This document shows positions 17,630 through 25,525 of a DNA stretch of 64,000 nt, piece by piece. The stretch spans positions 2,356,001 to 2,420,000 of the forward strand of contig NZ_CP126110.1 in the NCBI RefSeq assembly GCF_030123405.1, given 5' to 3'. A model generated the notes under the pieces. It did not search any database and was not told the DNA's origin. It saw only the letters and a program-made list of their open reading frames with translations. A program made the position numbers and the translations under genes. The DNA comes from Neobacillus sp. WH10. Its GTDB lineage: Bacteria; Bacillota; Bacilli; Bacillales; Cytobacillaceae. Numbering within the stretch: position 1 is the first letter of the stretch; the number at the start of each line of letters is the position of its first letter.

Positions 17630-19131
17630 AAGGAGTCATGATTCAAGGCACTGCTTCAGATGTAGGCAAAAGTTTAATTGTTACGGCGTTGTGCAGGATG
17701 TTAGCAAATGAGGGAATAAAAGCAGCACCGTTCAAATCACAAAATATGTCAAATAACTCCTATGTAACACTTGACGGAAGAGAGATTGGCAGAGCACAAG
17801 GTATCCAAGCTGAAGCAGCTAGACTTGAGCCAACAGTTTGGATGAATCCTATATTATTAAAACCGAGATCTGACCAGCACTCTGAGGTGGTGTTTTTAGG
17901 AAAGGCTATCGAGACTTTTTCGGGATATGCCTATCGCGAACAGTTTTATGAAAAGGGCATAGAAGTTATTAAGAAATCTCTTGATCATCTTAAGGAAAAT
18001 TTTGATGCTGTAGTCATTGAGGGTGCTGGAAGCCCTGTTGAAATAAACTTAAAGGATCGAGAAATTGTCAATATGAGGGTAGCTGAACTGGCGGATGTAC
18101 CGGTTGTGCTTGTAGCTGATATTGATCGGGGTGGAGTCTTTGCTACTATTGTGGGCACACTTGACTTGATGGAGCCTCAAGAAAGACAAAGAGTCGCAGG
18201 TTTGATTATCAATAAGTTCCGTGGGGATATCACACTTTTTGAGGATGGAATCCAATGGCTGGAGGAGAGAACAGGTGTCCCTGTATTAGGTGTTTTGCCA
18301 TTTGTGGAGAATCATATGATCGATGCTGAAGATTCACTTTCTCTCCATACTCAATTTTCAAATACAAAAAAAGGGATCCTTGATATCGTAGTGATTCAGC
18401 TGCCTTTTATTTCAAATTACAATGATTTGGAGCCATTTTTGTTTGAAGAAGATGTTTCATTGCGCTGGGTTAAGCATGCAAGTGAATTTGGACGACCAGA
18501 TGCCATCATTATTCCTGGTACAAAAAGTACAATCAGTGATTTAGAAAATTTAAAAGAGAAGGGGTTAGATCGCCTCATCCAAAATCATGTAGATCATGGC
18601 GGATTAGTAGTAGGTATTTGTGGCGGATATCAAATACTTTGTGAGGAATTGGTAGATGAAGCTGGTTCAGATACAGGTGCACTGAACTTCACACAAAAGG
18701 GACTAGGATGTATTCCCGCGATAACCACTTTTTATAAAGAAAAAAAAGTAAACCGAGTCATTGGCAAGTATCACAAATGTACAGGATTGCCTGCAAACCA
18801 GCAGGTAGTGGGGTATGAAATCCACTTAGGTAAAACTGTTGTATCTAAAAAGGAATTCCCATTTCTAACCTTAGAAAATGGGGTAGAAGAAGGCTACTTT
18901 GCAAATGACGGCCAAATCATTGGGACATATCTTCACCATTTATTTCATAATGATGAGTGGAGAAATCACTGGTTAAACATGATTCGAAAACGAAAAGGGA
19001 TTCAACTTCAAGAACCTACTTTTATTAGAAACTTTAAAGATAATAAATATGAGATTCTTGCTTCCAAAATCAAAAGCCATCTAAAATGGGATTTACTTAA
19101 AGAAATAATCAATCAAGGGAGTACAAGATGA
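17626..19131 (+). CDS. cbiP: Cobyric acid synthase CbiP/CobQ
   Basis: Glutamine-dependent amidotransferase of 501 residues that amidates four side chains of adenosylcobyrinic acid a,c-diamide to cobyric acid. The N-terminal dethiobiotin-synthetase-like ATPase has GTASDVGKS (8-16). The C-terminal class I glutaminase-like domain has the nucleophile C332 in VVGICGGYQ and a late catalytic His in YLHHLFH. The ATGA overlap with cobU implies coupling. Its presence in a salvage operon that lacks the earlier corrin-ring genes means either those genes lie elsewhere or it acts on under-amidated corrinoids. Confidence 0.93.
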   Translation: MKGVMIQGTASDVGKSLIVTALCRMLANEGIKAAPFKSQNMSNNSYVTLDGREIGRAQGIQAEAARLEPTVWMNPILLKPRSDQHSEVVFLGKAIETFSGYAYREQFYEKGIEVIKKSLDHLKENFDAVVIEGAGSPVEINLKDREIVNMRVAELADVPVVLVADIDRGGVFATIVGTLDLMEPQERQRVAGLIINKFRGDITLFEDGIQWLEERTGVPVLGVLPFVENHMIDAEDSLSLHTQFSNTKKGILDIVVIQLPFISNYNDLEPFLFEEDVSLRWVKHASEFGRPDAIIIPGTKSTISDLENLKEKGLDRLIQNHVDHGGLVVGICGGYQILCEELVDEAGSDTGALNFTQKGLGCIPAITTFYKEKKVNRVIGKYHKCTGLPANQQVVGYEIHLGKTVVSKKEFPFLTLENGVEEGYFANDGQIIGTYLHHLFHNDEWRNHWLNMIRKRKGIQLQEPTFIRNFKDNKYEILASKIKSHLKWDLLKEIINQGSTR

Positions 19132-19919
19132 TTAAATTCATGAAAGGATTCTTGATAAACCTTCAATTTTTTACAGCATTGCCTATCCCACTTGAATTAC
19201 CGATGGACAAGGAACATCTAAGAAAGGCAGTACAAGCTTTTCCACTATTAGGATTATTTCAAGGGATAATCTATTCATGTCTATTTTATGTGTTTCATGA
19301 ATTTACTCCTTTTTCTCATTTAGCTGTTGCGTTCATGCTTTGGCTGGCAACGATACTCGTGACAGGAGGAATCCATCTAGATGGCTGGATGGATGCGAGT
19401 GATGCTTATTTTTCCTACCAAGATCCTGAAAAAAGACTTGAAATTATGAAGGATCCAAGAACGGGTGCATTTGGTGTTTTATCTATTATTGTATTATTAG
19501 GCTGTAAGTTTCTATTTATTTATGAGAGTACTTTGAACGTCGAACAAGCCACATATTTCTTTATTGCAGCTATACCGTTTTTGAGTAAAAGTGTAATGGG
19601 CGTTCTTTTGTTAACAATTAAGTCGGCTAAAAATAATGGGCTAGGCTCGTTATTCCAAAGTGCCGCAAAGCCTCGGGTGTTATGGATCTATCCAGTGTAC
19701 TTAATGAGTTTTTTATTTCTCGTATTGCTTATTAGTAAGGACTACTTCCTTGTCGGTTTATTGATTTTAACCGCTGTCTGTTGTTTATTTTTATGCCGTC
19801 GTAAAGCTGTAAAATGGTTTGGCGGGATTACAGGAGATGTATTAGGAGCTTCAGTAGAAGGGACTGAGTTAATACTGTGGATGACCGTGTGGTTATTGCA
19901 TTATTTCGTCATGGGGTAA
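19128..19919 (+). CDS. cobS: Cobalamin (5'-phosphate) synthase CobS
   Basis: Membrane protein of 263 residues that joins adenosyl-GDP-cobinamide and alpha-ribazole (phosphate), the last condensation of the nucleotide loop. The metal-binding region GGIHLDGWMDASDA near residue 83 and MKDPRTGAFG are characteristic, with six or so hydrophobic helices. The start forms ATGA with the cbiP stop. The C terminus overlaps the next gene by 43 bases. Confidence 0.94.
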   Translation: MIKFMKGFLINLQFFTALPIPLELPMDKEHLRKAVQAFPLLGLFQGIIYSCLFYVFHEFTPFSHLAVAFMLWLATILVTGGIHLDGWMDASDAYFSYQDPEKRLEIMKDPRTGAFGVLSIIVLLGCKFLFIYESTLNVEQATYFFIAAIPFLSKSVMGVLLLTIKSAKNNGLGSLFQSAAKPRVLWIYPVYLMSFLFLVLLISKDYFLVGLLILTAVCCLFLCRRKAVKWFGGITGDVLGASVEGTELILWMTVWLLHYFVMG

Positions 19920-20488
19920 CAGAAGCTAACAAACGGAAAGAGTATTTAGGATGGAATGATTCTCCAATAACTGCTGAATCAAAAGCAATATCGACAACAA
20001 AAAGCTTTGAGTGCTATTTTTCTAGTGATTTACAAAGATGTATTGATACAACAAAAATATTGTTTCCAAATAGTAATCCGTTTTTATTAGAAGATTTACG
20101 AGAAATGAATTTCGGCAAATGGGAAGGGAAGACCTATGATAATCTGAGAGAAGATATGCTCTATCGACAATGGCTGACAGATCCTGTTAATAATTGTCCG
20201 CCGGAGGGGGAATCTTTTGATACTTTTACAAAGAGAGTTCAAGTCGGCTGGAACAAGATTATCCATCAGGTTCTTTCCAAAAGTAGTCAGAGTTGTGCGG
20301 TCATCACCCACGGTGGAGTCATCAGGTATCTTTTATCTAAATTTGCACCTGAAAAGAAAGACTTTTGGGATTGGCAGGCAAGGCATAGTCAAGGGTTCGA
20401 GCTCATTTTTGATAGAGAAGCACTAAGGAGGGGTGAACGTTGCACTTTATTACTGGAGGTGCCTTTAACGGCAAAAGAGCATGGGTGA
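19877..20488 (+). CDS. cobC: Alpha-ribazole phosphatase, CobC-like
   Basis: Histidine phosphatase of 203 residues. The RHG motif (LFRHGVTEAN, near residue 11) and the second catalytic His in VITHGGVIRYLL are present. In this operon it should dephosphorylate alpha-ribazole phosphate or adenosylcobalamin phosphate. GTG 19877 overlaps cobS by 43 bases. The GAAGGGA upstream is rather far, so the in-frame GTG at 19889 is also possible. The family is broad, and the specific role rests on context. Confidence 0.83.
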   Translation: MDDRVVIALFRHGVTEANKRKEYLGWNDSPITAESKAISTTKSFECYFSSDLQRCIDTTKILFPNSNPFLLEDLREMNFGKWEGKTYDNLREDMLYRQWLTDPVNNCPPEGESFDTFTKRVQVGWNKIIHQVLSKSSQSCAVITHGGVIRYLLSKFAPEKKDFWDWQARHSQGFELIFDREALRRGERCTLLLEVPLTAKEHG

Positions 20489-20874
20489 AAAAAATATATC
20501 ATGTAAACAGACATGATTATTGGTTGTCAGCGTACGATAACTGTCCTCTTCCTATAAATTTTAAGGATATCGACCAAGACGTGATTATTCTAGAGGGTGT
20601 AGAATTTTGGTTGAAAGATTTAACGAAGAAATATGATTCAAAGGAGTCTCGAAGAATTTGGAATAGTTGTTTAGAAAATTGGCATACATGGGAAAAGGCA
20701 AGGGTAAATCGCAAGTTGATCGTAATAGGGACCGATATAACAAAAGGAATTGTCCCATTGGAAAAAGAAAATAGAGTATGGCGAGATGTAACAGGATGGG
20801 CCTATCAAGATATTGCAGCAAAATCAGAAAAAGTAGATGTCATTTGGTATGGATTAAACCAAAATATAAAATAA
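20440..20874 (+). CDS. Second, P-loop-degenerate CobU-like protein
   Basis: Protein of 144 residues that aligns with the CobU family but keeps the opposite half of its motifs. The N terminus MHFITGGAFNGKRAWV mimics the CobU P-loop, yet has N-G-K-R in place of the S/R-G-K-S ending, so the Ser/Thr that binds Mg-nucleotide is absent. The GMP-accepting His region is not evident. The C-terminal part has GIVP, ENRVWRDVTGWAYQ and VIWYGL, the segment that the cobU at 17057 lacks. TTG 20440 is well supported by AGGAGG about eight bases upstream and overlaps cobC by 49 bases. It may be a partner subunit of CobU; its own activity is doubtful. Confidence 0.75.
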   Translation: MHFITGGAFNGKRAWVKKIYHVNRHDYWLSAYDNCPLPINFKDIDQDVIILEGVEFWLKDLTKKYDSKESRRIWNSCLENWHTWEKARVNRKLIVIGTDITKGIVPLEKENRVWRDVTGWAYQDIAAKSEKVDVIWYGLNQNIK

Positions 20875-20888
20875 AGGGAAGATTTTAA

Positions 20889-21473
20889 ATGAGAATTTAT
20901 ACGAGGACAGGTGACAAAGGAAAAACAAGTATTATTGGCGGCAGGGTAGACAAAGATGACATCCGGGTAGAGGCATACGGAACAGTTGATGAAGTTAATT
21001 GCTTTGTTGGGCAAGCGATTCAAGAACTTGACCAAGATAGTTTTTTGGACGTGCTTAATGATCTTGAAAAAATTCAACATGAATTATTTGACTGTGGCGG
21101 TGATCTTGCGAATGTGTCGGAAAAGCGAGAAATAAAGCTTCATCAAGAATCGATCGATTACCTGGAGAAGAAAATAGACGAATATATTGAAGAGGCTCCG
21201 GAGCTAGAAAGATTTATTTTACCTGGGGGAACAAAACCTTCAGCATCGATTCATATTGCAAGAACGGTTACAAGGCGAGCGGAAAGATTGGTTGTATCGC
21301 TATTGAAGGCGGACCCGAAAACACCTGAAATAGCATTACAATACTTAAATCGATTATCGGATTATTTCTTTGCCTTGGCTAGGGTAATAAACAGCCGCCT
21401 TAATGTTCGTGACGTAGAATATGTTCGCAGTGCGAAAGTCTTTAGAGATGGGAAGCGTAAAGATGATAAGTAA
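20889..21473 (+). CDS. PduO-type ATP:cob(I)alamin adenosyltransferase
   Basis: Trimeric adenosyltransferase of 194 residues that makes the Co-C bond of adenosylcobalamin from ATP and reduced corrinoid. The N-terminal motif TRTGDKGKTS, the VEAYGTVDEVN helix and the ARTVTRRAERL segment are those of the PduO/YvqK family. AAAGGGAAG precedes ATG 20889. Adenosylation is needed because CbiB and CobU act on adenosylated intermediates. It ends ten bases inside the next gene. Confidence 0.94.
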   Translation: MRIYTRTGDKGKTSIIGGRVDKDDIRVEAYGTVDEVNCFVGQAIQELDQDSFLDVLNDLEKIQHELFDCGGDLANVSEKREIKLHQESIDYLEKKIDEYIEEAPELERFILPGGTKPSASIHIARTVTRRAERLVVSLLKADPKTPEIALQYLNRLSDYFFALARVINSRLNVRDVEYVRSAKVFRDGKRKDDK

Positions 21474-21966
21474 AATGAAGATGCAAATGGTAAGCTGGCT
21501 GGCAATGTTTACAGCATTGTCTGCTGTTGGAGCGGCTATAAAGATCCCAGCTGTTGTTGGCAGTGTAGCGTTGGATGTCTTTCCATCCCTATTGGCTGCG
21601 GCTCTACTTGGCAGCGGTGCTGGAGCGATCGTGGCTGCATTTGGGCATTTATTATCCGCAATTTTAGGGGGCTTTCCATTAGGACCAAGCCATTTTTTTA
21701 TTGCAGTCGAAATGGCTGTGCTAGTTTGGCTGTTTGGAATCCTGTATAAAAAGGGCAAGAAAGCATCAGCTATTGTGTTTTTTATCATTGGGAATGCAAT
21801 TGTTGCACCCTTACCATTTATTTTTTTAATGAGTAAAGAATTCTATTTAGCAATCGTCCCTTCATTGCTAATCGGTTCAATCATAAATACAGTAATCGCT
21901 TTCGTTGCTATTCCACGTCTTTCTTCCTTGGTTACATATGGAGGAGAGAGAAAGGCAAAAAGATGA
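21463..21966 (+). CDS. cblT: Alpha-ribazole ECF transporter S component CblT
   Basis: Integral membrane protein of 167 residues with five to six helices, rich in Ala and Gly, with AVGAAIKIPAVVGSVALDVFP and an AAFGHLLSAILGG loop typical of substrate-specific ECF components. Its position directly before an alpha-ribazole kinase-like gene matches the CblT-CblS pair described in Listeria and Geobacillus, which imports and phosphorylates alpha-ribazole. ATG 21463 (GGGAAG upstream) is preferred over 21448 or 21421, which lie deeper in the adenosyltransferase gene. It needs EcfA/A'/T modules encoded elsewhere. Confidence 0.8.
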   Translation: MISKMKMQMVSWLAMFTALSAVGAAIKIPAVVGSVALDVFPSLLAAALLGSGAGAIVAAFGHLLSAILGGFPLGPSHFFIAVEMAVLVWLFGILYKKGKKASAIVFFIIGNAIVAPLPFIFLMSKEFYLAIVPSLLIGSIINTVIAFVAIPRLSSLVTYGGERKAKR

Positions 21967-22682
21967 GGGATATTATAACGATTCCCTTTAATGGTGAGGT
22001 ATCTCTCATTCTCTCTTGTGATAATAGCGGAGCGATTGGGATGAAAGCGCAGGATACCGTTCATGTACCATACGAAACTGTTGCCTACTATTCGTTAAGA
22101 GTTGCGGTCATGGAATGTATCGCAGCGGGTGGAAAGCCTATTTCCATAGTGCTCCACAACTTTTGTGGAAATGGACCATGGGAAGAGCTTTTAAGAGGCA
22201 TCAAAAAAGGGTTATTAGAACTTGGTTTGAAGGATGTTCCCATAACGGGGAGTACGGAAAGTAATTTTCCTTTACTGCAATCTGCCGTTGGATTAATTGT
22301 ACTTGGCATAAAGCCAAATGGAAAAATAACGGATTTCATGTTCTCTGATAAATTGAAATTTGCCGTAATAGGGTCACCTTTAGTTGGTAATGAAGTATTG
22401 GACCAAAGTGATGATATTGTACCTCTTTCAATTTTTCAAGAGATAAATAAAGCGAATGACGTGATGATTTTGCCTGTTGGCTCAAAAGGAATCTTATTTG
22501 AGTTGAATCAAATGTTTGCAAATGAAAAATTTACGCGGGATATGGTTATCACAAACTTGGATATTTTAAAATCATCAGGTCCATCAACATGTTTTATCGC
22601 CGTTTATCATACTGAACAAGAAGAAGAACTAATAAGGATTGCAGGGGGCTTTTTCCATTCCATTCAAATAGAAAGAAAATAA
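21963..22682 (+). CDS. cblS: Alpha-ribazole kinase CblS
   Basis: Protein of 239 residues with a PurM/ThiL-like start (a CDNSGAIG loop near residue 20 followed by DTVHVPYETVAYYSLRVAVMECIAAGG). This matches alpha-ribazole kinase CblS, which makes alpha-ribazole 5'-phosphate for CobS. No CobT is seen in the operon, so this salvage branch probably supplies the lower ligand. The start overlaps cblT as ATGA. Last gene of the cobalamin operon. Confidence 0.82.
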   Translation: MRDIITIPFNGEVSLILSCDNSGAIGMKAQDTVHVPYETVAYYSLRVAVMECIAAGGKPISIVLHNFCGNGPWEELLRGIKKGLLELGLKDVPITGSTESNFPLLQSAVGLIVLGIKPNGKITDFMFSDKLKFAVIGSPLVGNEVLDQSDDIVPLSIFQEINKANDVMILPVGSKGILFELNQMFANEKFTRDMVITNLDILKSSGPSTCFIAVYHTEQEEELIRIAGGFFHSIQIERK

Positions 22683-22718
22683 ATAATAAGTGTCAAACTT
22701 GGAAAGTACCAAAATAAA

Positions 22719-22747
22719 GAATAGCACGCCATGATGGCGTGCTATTC
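22719..22747 (-). terminator. Terminator of PBP gene, overlapping its stop
   Basis: GAATAGCACGCC (22719-22730) pairs with GGCGTGCTATTC (22736-22747). On the minus strand the stem is followed by TTTATTTT. The PBP stop codon (22742-22744) lies within the stem. On the plus strand no T-run follows, so it is a weak end for the cobalamin operon. Confidence 0.75.
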
Positions 22748-24844
22748 TCCTATACTTTTCGCTTTTTCAACTAAAGAATCGATTCCTTTTCCGATGGTAT
22801 AAAACACCTTATCCAAGCTTTTTTTCCACTCTGGTGCTTTTTCTTTTATCGTAGACCCGATTTTTTTTGCATTTTCATTCAATTCTTTGCCAATTTCCTT
22901 CGCCTGTTCATTAATGCTTTTCTTTGTTGCTTCCTCACCTGCAAGCTGGGCATTAATTGAAGTTACTTCAAAATTTTCTTTTGGGAGATATGGCAAGGAC
23001 TCCTTCATAATTTCTTTAAAAAGCGGTACCACATTAGCTGAACTTGAGCTAGGCAGGTAATGCTCTCGGTCAGTTTGGTCATAGCCAATCCAAATAGCAC
23101 CGACGATGTTAGGGGTATAACCGACCATCCATTGATCCTTTGTGCCGCTAACGCCACTAAATGGAAGCTGTGTTGACCCTGTTTTTCCAGCAATTTGAAC
23201 ACCTGGGATATGAGCAAGTTTCCCTGTACCCGATTCCACTACATTCAATAGCATGGATGTCATTTCGTCGGCTACCTTTTTGGAAGTTACCTTTGTTGTT
23301 TTTGCTTCCCGTTCTGCGATTGTGTTACCTGTCGGTCCGACAATTTTGGTAATTAAGTGACTATCCTGACGCTTTCCGCCATTCGGGAAAGTAGTAAAAG
23401 CATTCGCCATTTGCAGAGGCGATACACCTTTACTCATTCCGCCGAGAGCGATGGCCAGATTTTTATCTTCTTTTTCTACAGGGATGCCAAATCGTTTTAA
23501 CGAATCCAAACCCTTATCTAAGCCAATCTCATTTAACAGCCAAACAGCCGGAATATTCAACGAGTCTTCAAGGGCCTTGTACATTGGAACCTTTCCCTGG
23601 TATGTTTTCGAAAAGTTTTCAGGTTTGTAATCTCCGAAAGATGTTGGTTCATCAACAAGTTCGGACGAATAGTTATAGCCATTTTCAAGGGCAGGCGTAT
23701 AGACAGCCAAAGGTTTTATCGTTGATCCGGGTTGTACCTGTAATTGTGTAGCCCGATTAAAGCCGCGGAACACATGCTCACCTCTGCCTCCGACAAGTGC
23801 GCTAACACCGCCTGAGGCTGGATCCATTAGGACAGACCCGCTTTGGACTAAAGTATTCCCTTTACCTTTCGGGAACAAGTAGTTTTTACTATAAACTTTT
23901 TCAAGACCCGCTTGCAGGTTTTGATCCATTTCTGTATAAATACGGTATCCTCTAGTCAAAATTTCTTCCTGGGTTACTCCATATTTAGAAATAGCCTCAT
24001 TTAATACAGCATCTACATAATAAGGATATTTTCGCTCAACAAAGCTGCCACCGCCATCTTGAAGGCGAATTTTTTCTTTCTTCGCCGTGTTGTACTCTGC
24101 GGCAGTAATAAACTCGAGCTCCTTCATTTTCCCTAAGACGACATTTCGCCTTTTTATTGCTGAATCATAGTTTTTATAAGGGTCAAGGTAATTCGGTGAA
24201 TGCAGGAGACCAGCAAGCAAAGCTGCCTCACTTATGCTTACATCCTTGATATCTTTATTAAAATATTTCTTAGAAGCATTGGCGATTCCCCAGGCACCGC
24301 TTCCAAAGTATACTTGGTTGAGATACATTTGCATGATCTCATCTTTTGTATAAACCTTTTCAATTTTAACCGCTAAAAATAATTCCTCGGCTTTTCGTTT
24401 ATAGGTGCGTTCAGGTGATAAGAGGGCGTTTTTTGTCAACTGCTGTGTTAACGTACTGCCGCCGCCAGTAATCCTTCCTGCAAACAAATTGCTGAAAAAG
24501 GCACGGGCAATTCCCTTCACATCAAAACCGCTATGTTCATAAAAACGTTCGTCCTCAATCGCGACAACTGCATTCGGAACATATTTAGGTAATTCCTCGA
24601 CTTTTACTCCTTGTGTCCGATTGGTGGCAACATTGGTGGCAACTTTACCATTTTTATCATAAATGACGGTTGGTTGGCTTAAGCCCTCCTTCAACGATTC
24701 CACATTTGCCCTTGATGCGAGCCAGCCGAAATAAAGAATGGTACCTAAGACAACCACGAGGATTATTAGTAATATTATTTGTGTTAAATGTTTCTTTTTC
24801 CAGAAACGCACGACCATATCTCGAAATGGGTGTAATTTATCCAT
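22742..24844 (-). CDS. Class A penicillin-binding protein (transglycosylase/transpeptidase)
   Basis: Bifunctional peptidoglycan polymerase of 700 residues anchored by one N-terminal helix (about 20-41). The GT51 domain has E97 in AIEDERFYEH, GGSTLTQQL near 128 and the RKAEELFLAVKIE box. The transpeptidase domain has S374-T-I-K377, SLN at 428-430 and KTG at 554-556. The C terminus ends in a charged helical tail rather than a FnIII or PASTA domain. Length fits the sporulation-associated PBP2c/2d group (PbpF, PbpG), but I cannot say which. AGGAGAT precedes the ATG. Transcribed convergently with the cobalamin operon. Confidence 0.92.
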   Translation of the reverse strand: MDKLHPFRDMVVRFWKKKHLTQIILLIILVVVLGTILYFGWLASRANVESLKEGLSQPTVIYDKNGKVATNVATNRTQGVKVEELPKYVPNAVVAIEDERFYEHSGFDVKGIARAFFSNLFAGRITGGGSTLTQQLTKNALLSPERTYKRKAEELFLAVKIEKVYTKDEIMQMYLNQVYFGSGAWGIANASKKYFNKDIKDVSISEAALLAGLLHSPNYLDPYKNYDSAIKRRNVVLGKMKELEFITAAEYNTAKKEKIRLQDGGGSFVERKYPYYVDAVLNEAISKYGVTQEEILTRGYRIYTEMDQNLQAGLEKVYSKNYLFPKGKGNTLVQSGSVLMDPASGGVSALVGGRGEHVFRGFNRATQLQVQPGSTIKPLAVYTPALENGYNYSSELVDEPTSFGDYKPENFSKTYQGKVPMYKALEDSLNIPAVWLLNEIGLDKGLDSLKRFGIPVEKEDKNLAIALGGMSKGVSPLQMANAFTTFPNGGKRQDSHLITKIVGPTGNTIAEREAKTTKVTSKKVADEMTSMLLNVVESGTGKLAHIPGVQIAGKTGSTQLPFSGVSGTKDQWMVGYTPNIVGAIWIGYDQTDREHYLPSSSSANVVPLFKEIMKESLPYLPKENFEVTSINAQLAGEEATKKSINEQAKEIGKELNENAKKIGSTIKEKAPEWKKSLDKVFYTIGKGIDSLVEKAKSIGE

Positions 24845-25090
24845 ATTATCTCCTAACTTTCAAAACGGAATTGTCGATTCATTTATTATAAATTTTCTAG
24901 GAGAAAAAGACCAACAAAAGTGTTTTTTCAATAGTATTACCGATAATTTTAATGAACTAAACGACAAATATGTATTAAGGCATAGAGTAATAAAAAAAGC
25001 AGTAAACACGTGATAATCGTGGACAACCCTTTCAGAACTGAGCATATGTTAATAGAAAGAATAATTAATATATAGGAAGGGGATGAGAGC

Positions 25091-25357
25091 ATGATTAACT
25101 GGAGAGTCCGCTTCAGAAATCGGAAATGGGTGATCGCATTTATTTCACAAACCTTACTTGTAGTACAAATGCTATTATCAGGGTTACATTCATTAGGTCT
25201 AGTTGATTTTCAAATAACTGATGCAATCCAAAATTCAATTTTATCGTTCGTAAATGCTGTATTTGTTTTGTTGTCTATGTTAGGGTTCGTACAGGATCCA
25301 ACCACCAAAGGTTATGGTGACAGTGAACGGGCGTTAAAATACAAGGATCCAAATTAG
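25091..25357 (+). CDS. phiLC3-family phage-type holin
   Basis: Small protein of 88 residues with two hydrophobic segments (about 14-33 and 48-66) and a charged C terminus ending DPTTKGYGDSERALKYKDPN. The INWRVRFRNRKWV start and DPTTKG motif are typical of phiLC3-type holins, which form membrane pores that release endolysin. GGAAGGGGATGAGAGC is a strong ribosome binding site. No endolysin, tail or other phage gene lies nearby, so this is a solitary holin, either a phage remnant or a host gene with a sporulation or lysis role. Confidence 0.82.
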   Translation: MINWRVRFRNRKWVIAFISQTLLVVQMLLSGLHSLGLVDFQITDAIQNSILSFVNAVFVLLSMLGFVQDPTTKGYGDSERALKYKDPN

Positions 25358-25364
25358 AAGTAAA

Positions 25365-25396
25365 GAAGTCAGTTCCCTATGGGTGCTGGCTTTTTT
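25365..25396 (+). terminator. Terminator after holin
   Basis: AGTCAG (25367-25372) pairs with CTGGCT (25386-25391) with one wobble, followed by TTTTT. Confidence 0.7.
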
Positions 25397-25525
25397 ACTG
25401 GTTTGAACACGGAAATAAGTTTCTTAATAATATTGGATAAATCTTAATGCTAAGAAAATTCTTTACATTATTCACACAAATTGGTTTACTAGAGAAATAA
25501 ACTTTACTATTGTGAGGCATTACAT

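Noticed and set aside
25091..25357. Prophage region around the holin
   Set aside because: No integrase, capsid, tail, endolysin or attachment repeat is found on either side.
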